Shown here one piece after another: positions 1 through 9,906 of a DNA stretch of 64,000 bases. The notes beneath the pieces are model-generated. The model saw nothing but the letters and a program-made list of their open reading frames with translations, was not told the DNA's origin and ran no database searches. The translations under genes were made by a program, and so were the position numbers. The stretch comes from Clostridium_F caseinilyticum (GTDB taxonomy: Bacteria; Bacillota; Clostridia; Clostridiales; Clostridiaceae). How positions within the stretch are numbered: position 1 is the stretch's first letter; the number at the start of each line of letters is the position of its first letter. The stretch lies in the NCBI RefSeq assembly GCF_046127645.1, contig NZ_CP175919.1, one strand, 5' to 3'.

Positions 1-109
1 TAATTTTAAATAACATACTTCTACAATATATAATATTAACAAAACAATTATAAAATATCAATAAAAAACGCGAATACTTTACATTAAATTAAATTTATCG
101 TTCGCTTTT

Positions 110-150
110 GCTAAAAAATAAAAATATTGCAGTTAAATTATAACTGCAAT
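110..150 (-). terminator. Intrinsic terminator of the flavoprotein gene
   Basis: A 10-bp inverted repeat (126-135 with 141-150) has a 5-nt loop. Read on the minus strand it is followed by a T-rich tract, and it lies just past the stop codon of the 163-1545 gene. Confidence 0.75.
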
Positions 151-162
151 ACTTTTATTTCT

Positions 163-1545
163 TTATACATTATTATACTTTTCCATTAATATTCTTGCCA
201 CATATACTCCACTAGCTGATGCTTGTGATAATGAATGAGTTACTCCTGAACTATCCCCTAAAACATATAATCCCTTTATTTTAGTTTCTAAATTGGAATT
301 TAATTCTACATTAGAGTTATAAAATTTAACCTCTACACCATATAAAAGTGTATCTTCATTTGCTGTACCTGGCGCTATATTATCTAAAGCATATATCATT
401 TCTATAATGCCATCTAATTGTCTTTTAGGAATTACCAAACTTAAATCTCCTGGTGTAGCTTTTAATGTAGGTCTTGTAAAACTTTTACCCATTCTTTTTT
501 CATTAGTTCTTCTTCCCTTTATTAAATCTCCAAATCTTTGTACTAATACTCCTCCACCTAGCATATTACTTAATTTTGCTATAGATTCTCCATATTCATT
601 ACTTTCTTTAAAAGGTTCAGTAAATCTATTTGAAACTAACAAAGCAAAATTGGTATTTTCTGTATGAAGCTCTGGATTTGCATAACTATGACCATTAACT
701 GTAACTATTCCATTAGTATTTTCACTTACTACTTCTCCATAAGGATTCATACAAAAAGTTCTAACTAGATCTCCATATTTTTTAGTTCTGTATACTATTT
801 TACTTTCATATACTTCATCTGTTATATGTGAAAATACTTGAGCTGGTAATTCAACTCTAACACCTATATCTACTCTATTACTTTCTGTTTTTACACCAAG
901 CTTTTTACATATTCCAGATATCCATTTTGAACCTGATCTCCCTGTAGCTAAAATTAAATCTTTACTTAAAAATTTCCCATCCTTAGTATCTACAACAAAT
1001 TCATCTTCTACCTTATTTATATCAAAAACTTCACATTGAAATTTCATTTCTATTTTATCTTTTAAATATTCATATATATTGGATAATATCTTAACATTTC
1101 TATCTGTTCCTAAATGTCTTACCTTTGCATCTAATAGATGTAGATCGTTTTGAAGAGCTTTTCTTTTTAAGTCAGAATTAGATGTAGAATACAATTTTGC
1201 ATCCTTTCCACCCATTTTACATAGGACTTCATCAACATAATCCATTAATTCTAAAGCTTCTTCTCTACCAACATATTTATATAAATCTCCACCAAAATTA
1301 TTAGTAATATTATATTTGCCATCAGATAATGTGCCTGCTCCACCATATCCATTCATTATATTACAAACATTACATTGTATACATGATTTTATATTTTTGC
1401 CGTCTATAGGACATTTTCTCTTTTTTAAATCATGACCCTTTTCAATCATTAATATATTTAATTTATTATTATTTTTACACATTTCATATGCAGCAAATAT
1501 ACCACTTGCCCCAGCTCCAACAATAATAATATCGTATTTTTTCAT
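163..1545 (-). CDS. FAD-dependent dehydrogenase of the COG2509 type
   Basis: This 460-residue flavoprotein belongs to the uncharacterised FAD-dependent dehydrogenases. A Rossmann dinucleotide site (GAGASG, residues 10-15) opens the protein. A second FAD-contact segment near residues 425-450 (VLGDSSG followed by an Ala/Ser-rich stretch) is typical of the family. A cysteine cluster at residues 45, 55, 58 and 61 precedes a GGAGTLSDGK segment; it could hold a metal or a disulfide, but its role is unknown. No signal peptide is visible, so the protein is probably cytosolic. The ATG has a good GAGGGG ribosome site. It is monocistronic with its own terminator. The substrate cannot be deduced. Confidence 0.8.
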   Translation of the reverse strand: MKKYDIIIVGAGASGIFAAYEMCKNNNKLNILMIEKGHDLKKRKCPIDGKNIKSCIQCNVCNIMNGYGGAGTLSDGKYNITNNFGGDLYKYVGREEALELMDYVDEVLCKMGGKDAKLYSTSNSDLKRKALQNDLHLLDAKVRHLGTDRNVKILSNIYEYLKDKIEMKFQCEVFDINKVEDEFVVDTKDGKFLSKDLILATGRSGSKWISGICKKLGVKTESNRVDIGVRVELPAQVFSHITDEVYESKIVYRTKKYGDLVRTFCMNPYGEVVSENTNGIVTVNGHSYANPELHTENTNFALLVSNRFTEPFKESNEYGESIAKLSNMLGGGVLVQRFGDLIKGRRTNEKRMGKSFTRPTLKATPGDLSLVIPKRQLDGIIEMIYALDNIAPGTANEDTLLYGVEVKFYNSNVELNSNLETKIKGLYVLGDSSGVTHSLSQASASGVYVARILMEKYNNV

Positions 1546-1792
1546 AATTATCCCCTCCAGCTATATAATAATAACAAAGGTTTTAGATATTTTCAATAGA
1601 TTTTACGAATATTTTCATGTTTTTTATAATTATTATTCGTAAAATTTTCTTCATCTATATGATTTACCTAATTAATAATACTTTGTTTTTATTAAAATAA
1701 TAAAACAAAAATTCTTCTTATTATTTAGAATACTTCCATTAGATAGAAACAACTTCTTTTACTTTAAAGAATTATTTTTTTAAGTAAATCTA

Positions 1793-2008
1793 CTATTCTT
1801 GCCACATTCCTTTTGTTAGCTCATCTATTTGCTTTTTTAATTTTTCCTTTTCTTTTTCATTTAAAGTTATAATATCTCCTTCTATATTTATAACATCTCC
1901 TTCTTTAGCTTTCTTAGGAAGAATATTTTTATCTATGTTTATCATTCTTTTATCTTCTAATTCTACTACAGCAAAATTATCTTCAAATCTATCAATTATT
2001 CCCTTCAT
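1793..2008 (-). CDS. DUF3006 domain protein
   Basis: This 71-residue protein matches the small DUF3006 family: an N-terminal beta-rich part (MKGIIDRFEDNFAVVEL) followed by an acidic/lysine-rich helix. A Shine-Dalgarno AAGGTGG precedes the ATG. DUF3006 proteins are of unknown function and often sit near metallo-beta-lactamase or ComEC-like genes. Here the neighbours are a flavoprotein and a phosphohexomutase, so the context gives no hint. It is cytosolic as far as can be seen. Confidence 0.7.
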   Translation of the reverse strand: MKGIIDRFEDNFAVVELEDKRMINIDKNILPKKAKEGDVINIEGDIITLNEKEKEKLKKQIDELTKGMWQE

Positions 2009-2060
2009 ATTAAATCCACCTTTTAAGTTAAATTTTTCATACTTTATATTATTTATTATT

Positions 2061-2102
2061 TAAAATAGCCTACCACAGACTTTGATAACTTGTAGTAGGC
2101 TA
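2061..2102 (-). terminator. Probable terminator of the phosphohexomutase gene
   Basis: An 8-bp stem (2066-2073 with 2095-2102) has a further partial stem inside. On the minus strand it is followed by a weak T-rich stretch, downstream of the 2202-3923 gene. Confidence 0.5.
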
Positions 2103-2201
2103 AATATTAATTGTATAAAACAATCATTTCTTTATTTTTATTAAAAACATATAATATTAAACTGTTTTACTATTATATAAAAATTTTAAAAATAAAATAT
2201 T

Positions 2202-3923
2202 TTATTTTACTGAATTAAGTTTATCTAAAACTTCCTTTTCTATAGATTTTATTTTTTCTTCTGCATCTTTTATACTCTTACCTTTTGTGTATATATATAA
2301 TTTTATTTTAGGTTCTGTACCTGATGGTCTTACTGCATACCAACTACCATCATCGAAAAAAAATCTTAAAACATTTGATCTAGGTATTCTACATGGTTTC
2401 CTATCATTTTTTATTACGTCATATTCTATCCTATCTTGATAATCTATATAACTCAAAAGTTTTGTTCCTGTTATTTCTTTTGGGAAAGTTTCTCTATATG
2501 ACTTCATCATTCTTTCTATTCTATTCTTGCCTTCTATTCCTTCTAATATTAATGATATTTGCTTTTCCCTATAATATCCATATTTCTTGTATATTTCATT
2601 AAGTACATCTATTAATGTTTTACCTTTTGTTTTATAATAAGCCGCTGCTTCGCATAAAAGCATGCTTGAACTTACTCCATCCTTATCTCTAACAAATGTT
2701 CCTGTAACATATCCTATGCTTTCTTCATATCCAAATATAAATTCTTTACCTTCTTCTTTTAAAGTTGGTATTTTACCACATATATTTTTAAATCCAGTTA
2801 ATGCTTCATAAGTTTCTACTCCATATTCTTCTGCAATAACCTTACCTAAATCCCCAGTAACTATAGATTTCACTATAGCAGCACCTTTAGGTAATTTTGC
2901 CATCTCTTTCATATTTGATACTATATAATTTATAAGTATAGCTCCTGTTTGATTACCATTAAAAGCTAAATATTCGCCATTTTTATCTTTAACCTCTATA
3001 GCTAATCTATCGCAGTCGGGGTCTGTAGCTATAAGTAATTCTGCATTTACTTTTTTTCCTAAGTCTTCTGCATATTTAAATGCTTTTGTATCTTCTGGAT
3101 TTGGATATCCTACTGTGGTGAAATCTGGATCTGGCTTCTCTTGTTCTGGAACTACTATAATATTAGTAAATCCTCTTTCTTTTAAAACACGTCTAACAGG
3201 TATATTTCCTGTTCCATTTAAAGGTGTATAAACAACTTTTATGTCCTTATCTATATCTTCCCTTATGCTTAAAGATTTAACCTTTTCTATATATTCAAAA
3301 TCTATATCTTCTCCTAATATATTTAATAATCCATTTTTTAAAGCTTCTTTCTCATTTATAGTCTTTATTTCACTAAAATTATAAATAGATTCTATTTTCT
3401 CTGTAATATTATTTGCTATTTTAGATAAAACCTGAGCACCATCCTCCCAATATACTTTATAGCCATTATAATCTTTTGGATTATGACTAGCGGTTATAAC
3501 TATACCAGCAGCAGTATTCAACCTTCTAACTGCAAAAGATAATTCTGGGGTTGGTCTTAAATCTTCAAATAAATAACTCCTTATTCCATTCCCAGCTAAA
3601 ACTAAAGCTACAGTTTTTGCAAATTTTTTTGAATAATGTCTGCAATCAAAAGCTATAGCAACTCCTCTTTCTATATAATCTTCACCTTTTTCTGTTATAT
3701 AATCTGCTAATCCTTGAGTAACCTTAGATATATTGTATATGTTCATTCTATTTGTACCTGCTCCTATTTTACCTCTAAGACCTGCAGTTCCAAATTCTAA
3801 TTCTTTATAGAATCTATCTTCTATTTCCTTTTCATTATTTTTTAATTTCTTTAACTCTTTTTTTGTATCTTCATCAATATAATCATTGTTTAACCATTCT
3901 TCATATAATGCTTTGTAATTCAT
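2202..3923 (-). CDS. Phosphoglucomutase/phosphomannomutase (alpha-D-phosphohexomutase)
   Basis: This 573-residue enzyme interconverts hexose 1- and 6-phosphates, feeding cell-wall and polysaccharide precursors. All four family signatures are present: the phosphoserine loop TASHNP (residues 144-149, catalytic Ser146), the metal loop DPDCDR (301-306), the sugar loop GYEESIGY (398-405) and the phosphate-binding RPSGTEPK near residue 538. Its length fits the long clostridial/bacillar PgcA-type subgroup. The start has a GAGGAGA ribosome site. It stands alone between AT-rich spacers. Specificity for glucose versus mannose cannot be read from these motifs. Confidence 0.9.
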   Translation of the reverse strand: MNYKALYEEWLNNDYIDEDTKKELKKLKNNEKEIEDRFYKELEFGTAGLRGKIGAGTNRMNIYNISKVTQGLADYITEKGEDYIERGVAIAFDCRHYSKKFAKTVALVLAGNGIRSYLFEDLRPTPELSFAVRRLNTAAGIVITASHNPKDYNGYKVYWEDGAQVLSKIANNITEKIESIYNFSEIKTINEKEALKNGLLNILGEDIDFEYIEKVKSLSIREDIDKDIKVVYTPLNGTGNIPVRRVLKERGFTNIIVVPEQEKPDPDFTTVGYPNPEDTKAFKYAEDLGKKVNAELLIATDPDCDRLAIEVKDKNGEYLAFNGNQTGAILINYIVSNMKEMAKLPKGAAIVKSIVTGDLGKVIAEEYGVETYEALTGFKNICGKIPTLKEEGKEFIFGYEESIGYVTGTFVRDKDGVSSSMLLCEAAAYYKTKGKTLIDVLNEIYKKYGYYREKQISLILEGIEGKNRIERMMKSYRETFPKEITGTKLLSYIDYQDRIEYDVIKNDRKPCRIPRSNVLRFFFDDGSWYAVRPSGTEPKIKLYIYTKGKSIKDAEEKIKSIEKEVLDKLNSVK

Positions 3924-4123
3924 ATATTATCTCTCCTCTTAACTGAAAGCTTTTATTCCATTAATTATTAATTTCAATATTTTTTATGTATTTCCTTCTT
4001 AAATAATATTATTTTATATACTATAGTTAAAAATACATTAATAAAATAATATTATAAATGGAAATTATTTTAAAACCTAGTATAAACATGATCTTAATAT
4101 AAACTTATTTGCAAAAAAATGTA

Positions 4124-4157
4124 AAAATAAAAGCCCTATAAAATGACTATAGGGCTT
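4124..4157 (-). terminator. Intrinsic terminator after dnaB
   Basis: A 10-bp perfect stem (4131-4140 with 4148-4157) has a 7-nt loop and a T-rich tract on the minus strand, 26 bases beyond the dnaB stop codon. Confidence 0.8.
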
Positions 4158-4182
4158 TATATATTATATTAATTTATATACT

Positions 4183-5517
4183 TTATTCTTGGTGTATTAC
4201 ATCTAAATTACCAAATTTACTGTATTGTCCAAGCCATGCTAATTTAGCTGTTCCTGTAGGACCATTTCTTTGTTTAGCTATAATACATTCTGCTATATTT
4301 TTATCTTCTGTTTCTTTATCATAGTATTCATCTCTATATAAAAACATAACTACATCCGCATCCTGTTCTATAGATCCAGATTCTCTAAGATCTGAAAGCA
4401 TTGGTCTGTGATCTGATCTAGCTTCTGGAGCACGAGATAATTGTGATAGGGCTATAACTGGACAATCCATTTCCTTCGCTAAAGCCTTTATAGATCTAGA
4501 TATTTCTGAAACTTCTTGTTGTCTACTTTCAGAACCTTTACCTCCACTCATAAGTTGAAGATAATCTATTAATACCATATCTATACCATGCTCTATCTTT
4601 AATCTTCTACATTTAGAGCGCATTTCCATTACAGACATACCTGCAGTATCATCTATAAATATTTTTGCTGCAGCTAAAGGTCCTGAAACTCTAGCTATAT
4701 TCTCCCAATCTTTATCCTCTAAGTTACCAGTTCTAAGTCTCAACATATCAATATTAGCTTGTGAACAAAGCAACTTATAGGAAAGTTGTTCCTTTGACAT
4801 TTCCAGGGAAAATATTGCTACGCTTTTGCCTTCTCTAAGAGCTGCATATTCTGCTATATTTAATGCAAATGTAGTTTTACCCATTGATGGTCTTGCTGCT
4901 ATTAATATCATATCAGACTTTTGAAAACCTGATGTTTTAGCATCTAACTCTCTAAAGCCAGAAGCAACTCCTGTTGTCTCACCTTTATTTTTAAATAGAT
5001 TTTCAATTTGAATAAATCCTCTTTCCAAAACATTACTCAATGGTTCAAAATCAGATGTAGTATTTTGATTAGATATATCAAATATTTTTTTCTCTGCTGT
5101 ATCTATTATTTCTTCTACATTGTCCTGTTTGTTATAACAATTCTCTATTATCTCAGTAGATGACCTTATAAGTCTTCTTAATGTAGACTTATCCTTTATT
5201 ATTTCTATGTAAGACTGAATATTAGCTGTAGATACTATAGAATTACAAAGCTCTGTTATATAACTAACTCCACCTACTGCCTCTAATTTATCCTTTGATT
5301 TAAGGTTCTCAGTAAGAGTTAACATATCTACTGCTATATCCCTTTGATAAAGTTCTATAATTCCACTAAATATGATTTTATGAGAATCTTTATAAAAATC
5401 TTCACTTTTTAAAACTTCCACAGCCTCTGCTATGGAAGTTTTATCTATAATCATTGCGCCTAATACATTTTGTTCTGCATCTATACTTTGTGGCATACTT
5501 TTTATGGGTGCATCCAT
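4183..5517 (-). CDS. dnaB: Replicative DNA helicase DnaB
   Basis: This 444-residue hexameric 5'-3' helicase unwinds DNA at the fork and recruits primase. The N-terminal DnaB domain (about residues 8-110) is followed by the RecA-like domain. That domain has a Walker A loop (ARPSMGKTT, 208-216) and a Walker B/H2 region (DYLQLM near 318). The length is normal and no intein is visible. The ATG has an AAGGAGAG ribosome site 8 nt upstream. It closes the rplI-lonC-dnaB run and has its own terminator. By family this is the E. coli DnaB / B. subtilis DnaC helicase, not the B. subtilis initiation protein also called DnaB. Confidence 0.95.
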   Translation of the reverse strand: MDAPIKSMPQSIDAEQNVLGAMIIDKTSIAEAVEVLKSEDFYKDSHKIIFSGIIELYQRDIAVDMLTLTENLKSKDKLEAVGGVSYITELCNSIVSTANIQSYIEIIKDKSTLRRLIRSSTEIIENCYNKQDNVEEIIDTAEKKIFDISNQNTTSDFEPLSNVLERGFIQIENLFKNKGETTGVASGFRELDAKTSGFQKSDMILIAARPSMGKTTFALNIAEYAALREGKSVAIFSLEMSKEQLSYKLLCSQANIDMLRLRTGNLEDKDWENIARVSGPLAAAKIFIDDTAGMSVMEMRSKCRRLKIEHGIDMVLIDYLQLMSGGKGSESRQQEVSEISRSIKALAKEMDCPVIALSQLSRAPEARSDHRPMLSDLRESGSIEQDADVVMFLYRDEYYDKETEDKNIAECIIAKQRNGPTGTAKLAWLGQYSKFGNLDVIHQE

Positions 5518-5547
5518 ACAAACATCTCTCCTTAAGTACTCCTTAAT

Positions 5548-7467
5548 TTAAAACACTATATTCATAAGATCTTCTATAGTATCTATGCATATTATTTCTA
5601 TATCTTTAATATCTGAAGGAGCATCTTTTATATTGTCCTTAGGTATTATTACCTTTTTTATACCTTTTCTTCTTGCACCATATATTTTTTCAAATATGCC
5701 TCCAACAGGCTTTATCTTTCCTTTAAGAGATATTTCTCCTGTTATGGCTATATCCTGTTTTATAGGCTTGTTTAACAAAGCACTAATGATACATATTGTT
5801 ATAGCTGCTCCTGCAGATGGTCCATCTATCTTTCCACCGCCTATGGCATTAACATGCACATCATAATCCTTTATATCTTCTTTTGTTATTTTTCTTATAA
5901 CGGAAGCTGCATTAAATACTGAATCTTTTGCCATGCTTCCTGCTGTATCATTAAATCTAATGAAGCCTTTTCCTTTATCTTTAGCATTAAATACAGTAGC
6001 TTCTATTTCTATAGTAGATCCTATATATCCACTTACACCTAGTCCATATACATGTCCTACTTCTAATTTTTCTTTATTTTCTATTCTGTCATATGGAATA
6101 AGTCTACTTATAGATATGACTTGTTCTAAATCATCCATAGTTATATTAAGTTTTGTTCCTTCTTTATATTCTTTATTTTTATATAAGGAATATCCATAGA
6201 CATCTGATAATATATTTACTGCTTTTCTTCCCTCTATGGTGTATCTACTTATAGTTTTAGCTACCCCATCTTCTAATATTATATTTAATTTATCTGCTGC
6301 ATTTATTACTATTTTTTCAATATCTTTAGAAGATAATGGTTCAAAGAATACTTCTGCGCATCTAGATCTTAATGCTGGATTTATTTCTGAAGGATCTCTA
6401 GTAGTAGCCCCTATAAGAACAAAATCAGCTGGTGCTCCATTTTCAAATAAATGTTTTATATACTTAGGTGTATTTTCATCATCAGGATCATAGTAAGAAG
6501 ATGAGAATTCTACTCTTTTATCTTCTAAAACTTTTAAAAGTTTATTTTGAAGCATATCATCCAATTCACCTATTTCATCTATAAAAAGCACTCCACCATG
6601 AGCTTCTGTAACTAATCCTAGCTTAGGTTCTGGTATACCCGTTTCAGCTAAATCTCTTTTAGAACCCTGATATATTGGATCATGTACTGATCCTAAAAGA
6701 GGATTTGTAATCTCTCTTGGATCCCATCTTAAAGTAGTCCCATCTACCTCTACAAACTTAGATTCTTCATAAAAAGGTGTATATTTTAACTTTTTTACTT
6801 CTTCTAAAGCTAATCTAGCTGCAGATGTTTTTCCTACCCCTGGTGGTCCATATAATATAATATGTTGCGGATATGGAGATGCTATTTTAGATAAAAGAGA
6901 TTTTATAGGCCTCTCCTGTCCTATAATTTCTGAAAAAGAAGTAGGTCTTAATAAGTGTTGAATATTATTAGTTAATTTTCTAGTTTCAAGAATCTCTATA
7001 TGTGCATATTTTTTTAAAGTCTTAGCATTTTCAGGTCCTTTTTGTTTCTTTAAAATATTAAGTTTTACTTCTTCTACATATTTATCTTGTTTTTCCATTA
7101 AAACTTTTTCTACTTCTTTTTCTATGTTGTTTTCCACATATCTTTTAGCTAAAATTTCCACAATTAATCTATTTGTTTCTGTTAATACTTCTATAACATT
7201 TTTATCTGTAGGTACTGTTTGTATACCTTTGCCATCGCTTATTATTTTATTTAATGCATATAATCTTTCATATGGGTTATTACTATTTATATATTTTTCT
7301 AGCTTATATTTTACAATTCTAGCTCTTATATTAGAATCTTTTATTATTTTTTTTACTATTTCAAATAAAACCTCTGTCTGTAACTCAATAGACATATCAC
7401 TTGAAATGTCTCGTTCTATTTCATTTATTATATCCTCTTGTAATTCATCTAATTTATGAGAATTCAC
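5548..7467 (-). CDS. lonC: Lon-family ATP-dependent protease, LonB/LonC sporulation type
   Basis: This 639-residue AAA+ serine protease lacks the LonA substrate-binding N-domain. Its first 170 residues are instead charged and helical. The ATPase has a Walker A loop (GPPGVGKT, 207-214). The protease domain carries the Ser-Lys dyad: Ser551 in DGPSAG and Lys594 in GGIFEK, spaced 43 residues as in E. coli Lon. There is no N-terminal membrane anchor like that of B. subtilis LonB, so the longer LonC group (spore-formers only) is the better fit. It starts with GTG behind AGGAGG. It sits between rplI and dnaB. Confidence 0.8.
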   Translation of the reverse strand: MNSHKLDELQEDIINEIERDISSDMSIELQTEVLFEIVKKIIKDSNIRARIVKYKLEKYINSNNPYERLYALNKIISDGKGIQTVPTDKNVIEVLTETNRLIVEILAKRYVENNIEKEVEKVLMEKQDKYVEEVKLNILKKQKGPENAKTLKKYAHIEILETRKLTNNIQHLLRPTSFSEIIGQERPIKSLLSKIASPYPQHIILYGPPGVGKTSAARLALEEVKKLKYTPFYEESKFVEVDGTTLRWDPREITNPLLGSVHDPIYQGSKRDLAETGIPEPKLGLVTEAHGGVLFIDEIGELDDMLQNKLLKVLEDKRVEFSSSYYDPDDENTPKYIKHLFENGAPADFVLIGATTRDPSEINPALRSRCAEVFFEPLSSKDIEKIVINAADKLNIILEDGVAKTISRYTIEGRKAVNILSDVYGYSLYKNKEYKEGTKLNITMDDLEQVISISRLIPYDRIENKEKLEVGHVYGLGVSGYIGSTIEIEATVFNAKDKGKGFIRFNDTAGSMAKDSVFNAASVIRKITKEDIKDYDVHVNAIGGGKIDGPSAGAAITICIISALLNKPIKQDIAITGEISLKGKIKPVGGIFEKIYGARRKGIKKVIIPKDNIKDAPSDIKDIEIICIDTIEDLMNIVF

Positions 7468-7477
7468 AATTTTCCTC

Positions 7478-7921
7478 CTATTCTTCTAAAACAGAAACTT
7501 TAACTTTAGCTGAAACTTCTGGGTAAATTTTTATTTCTGCCTCATAAATTCCTGTTTGTCTTATAGTATCTGCTACTATCTTCTTTTTATCTATATCTAT
7601 TTTGTATTGTTCTTTTAACTTTTCTGAAATATCTTTTGATGTTATAGAACCAAATAATCTTCCATTTTCACCAATTTTAACTTTAAATTTAATTTCTTTT
7701 CCCATTAATGATTTTGCTAATTTTTGAGCTTCTTCTAATTCCTTTAATCTTTGTCTTCTTTCTGCTTCTTTTTTATTATTTAAAATGTGTAAATTATTTT
7801 CTGTTGCTTGCTCAGCTAATTTCTTTGGGATTAAGTAATTTCTTGCATATCCATCAGATGCATTAACTAGATCCCCCTTCTTACCTAATGATTTAACGTC
7901 TTTTAATAATATAACTTTCAT
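7478..7921 (-). CDS. rplI: 50S ribosomal protein L9
   Basis: This 147-residue protein has the classic two-domain L9 form. The N-terminal rRNA-binding domain begins MKVILLKDVKSLGKKGD and contains the NASDGYARNYLIPK signature. A long connecting helix follows, then a C-terminal domain. Its ATG overlaps the gdpP stop codon (TAATG), implying translational coupling. The gdpP-rplI-lon-dnaB order is common in Firmicutes. Confidence 0.97.
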   Translation of the reverse strand: MKVILLKDVKSLGKKGDLVNASDGYARNYLIPKKLAEQATENNLHILNNKKEAERRQRLKELEEAQKLAKSLMGKEIKFKVKIGENGRLFGSITSKDISEKLKEQYKIDIDKKKIVADTIRQTGIYEAEIKIYPEVSAKVKVSVLEE

Positions 7922-9906
7922 TATTCTTCACCTTCCCTTAAATATTTATCTATGGCTAATTCTAATTTTTCTACTGCCTCTTTTAAATTAACTTTTTCTA
8001 ATTTAGCTCCAGCCATAGTCATATGTCCTCCACCACCTAGCATTTCAAGTATTAATTGAACGTTAATATCTCCAAGGGATCTTCCACTTATATATGTTTC
8101 ATTATTTATTGTAACAAATACAAAGGAAGCTTGAATACCTGAAATATTTAGTAGTTCATCCGCTGCTTGTGCAGCTAATACATTATCTTCTATATTTTCT
8201 GGACATACTGCTATAGCAATATGATTTTTTACATGTACTGACTTTATTATTTCTAACTTTTTAATATAAGTATCTAAATCACTTGCAAAAAATTTCTTAA
8301 CATCAATAGTATCTGCCCCAAATTTTTTTAAAAAAGATGCTGCCTCAAAAGTTCTAACACCTGTCTTAAAGTAAAAATTCTTTGTATCAACATATATTCC
8401 TGCTAAAAGCGCTTCTGCTATAATTGGTGAAATATTAGGCTTTTCCACCATATATTGAATCATTTCTGTTACTAATTCTGATGTGGAAGATGCATAAGGC
8501 TCTATATAGCTTAATATGGATTTTTCTATATAATCCGTTGCTCTTCTGTGATGATCTATTATAACTATTTTATTAGATTTATCAACTAAATCAATATTTT
8601 GAACATATCCTCTATTATGAGAATCTACTATTATTAATAAAGTATCTTCGTTCATAATATCTAAAGCTTCTTTACTATTTATGAATATATTTTCATATCC
8701 TTTTTCTTCTTTTATCTTATTTAATAAGAATTCACTACTTTTATTATAATTTTCAAGGATTATATAACTTTTTTTCTCCAATTGATTTATTACACTATGA
8801 AGTCCTATAGCTGAGCCTAAACAATCTATATCTGCATTTATATGCCCCATTATAATTATATTACTACTTTCATTTATTAAATTAACTAAGGCATGAGCTA
8901 TAACTCTTGCCCTAACCTTTGTTCGCTTTTCAACCTCTTTAGTTTTACCACCATAAAATAAGAACTTATCTTTATTTTTTACTACAGACTGGTCTCCCCC
9001 TCTACCTAATGCTAATTCTTTAGCTGCAAGAGCATAGCTATAATTTTCTAGAGGAGTTTCTGCTCCCTTTCCTACTCCTATACTTAAAGTAGGACTCATT
9101 CTATTTCCTGTATCTATTTCTCTTATTATATCTAGTATATCAAATTTTTTCTCCATTTGTTTTTCTATATAAGAATTTTGAACAGATAATACATATTTAT
9201 TTTGTTCATATTTTTTTATCATAGCTTTCATACTTTCAGAAAAACTATTTATATGCCTTTCTATTTCTGCTATTATTAATGGTTTTTTATCTATATCTAT
9301 ACTTTTTAATACTTCATCTAAATTATCAACTTCCAAAAGCATTATTCCTTCTTTATTTTTTTCCATATTTACTAATACATTAAACATATCTGTAACATCA
9401 TAAAAATAAAGAAGTAGTATTTTTTCTCCCATTTCCTCATCAAAAAATGTGTTAGTATATATATTATAGTAATTATCTTTAAAGTTAATATTTTTAAAAG
9501 ATTTCTTTTTTCCTTCTAAAGCATATTTAAAATTGAAATTTTTTAAAATACGATGTATATGTTCTCCTAATATACCATCCTCTTTTAATAATAAAGAAAA
9601 ATTTTGATTATACCATAAAACTTCTCCATTATTAGATATAATCATCATAGGAAAAGGTAAATTCATTAAAGAACTTTTAAATGCATTATCCATCTTTGTA
9701 GAAAAGTCCTCTATAAATTCCTTTAATTCTTTCTTCTTAGTTCTTGTATTCTTAAAATTATAAAATAATAATAAGAAATATATAAGTGTTAATACTATAC
9801 CTATTTTTGAGTGCTTATATGAAAAGAGAATTATTATTAGTATGGCTATAATAAACATATACACTTTATTATTTGTAATAAAATTATCGTATCTATTATC
9901 ACTCAT
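7921..9906 (-). CDS. gdpP: Cyclic-di-AMP phosphodiesterase GdpP
   Basis: This 661-residue membrane protein hydrolyses c-di-AMP, controlling potassium/osmotic balance and wall stress. Two N-terminal membrane segments (about 16-29 and 33-50) precede a PAS-like region, then a degenerate GGDEF domain (about 180-310) that should not make c-di-GMP. The DHH/DHHA1 phosphodiesterase follows: NADID (357-361) in motif I, Asp451-His452-His453 as the DHH triad, and GGGGHMTMAGA (about 624-634). The stop codon of the upstream gene directly abuts this ATG, and the 3' end overlaps rplI, so it is in an operon. Confidence 0.93.
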   Translation of the reverse strand: MSDNRYDNFITNNKVYMFIIAILIIILFSYKHSKIGIVLTLIYFLLLFYNFKNTRTKKKELKEFIEDFSTKMDNAFKSSLMNLPFPMMIISNNGEVLWYNQNFSLLLKEDGILGEHIHRILKNFNFKYALEGKKKSFKNINFKDNYYNIYTNTFFDEEMGEKILLLYFYDVTDMFNVLVNMEKNKEGIMLLEVDNLDEVLKSIDIDKKPLIIAEIERHINSFSESMKAMIKKYEQNKYVLSVQNSYIEKQMEKKFDILDIIREIDTGNRMSPTLSIGVGKGAETPLENYSYALAAKELALGRGGDQSVVKNKDKFLFYGGKTKEVEKRTKVRARVIAHALVNLINESSNIIIMGHINADIDCLGSAIGLHSVINQLEKKSYIILENYNKSSEFLLNKIKEEKGYENIFINSKEALDIMNEDTLLIIVDSHNRGYVQNIDLVDKSNKIVIIDHHRRATDYIEKSILSYIEPYASSTSELVTEMIQYMVEKPNISPIIAEALLAGIYVDTKNFYFKTGVRTFEAASFLKKFGADTIDVKKFFASDLDTYIKKLEIIKSVHVKNHIAIAVCPENIEDNVLAAQAADELLNISGIQASFVFVTINNETYISGRSLGDINVQLILEMLGGGGHMTMAGAKLEKVNLKEAVEKLELAIDKYLREGEE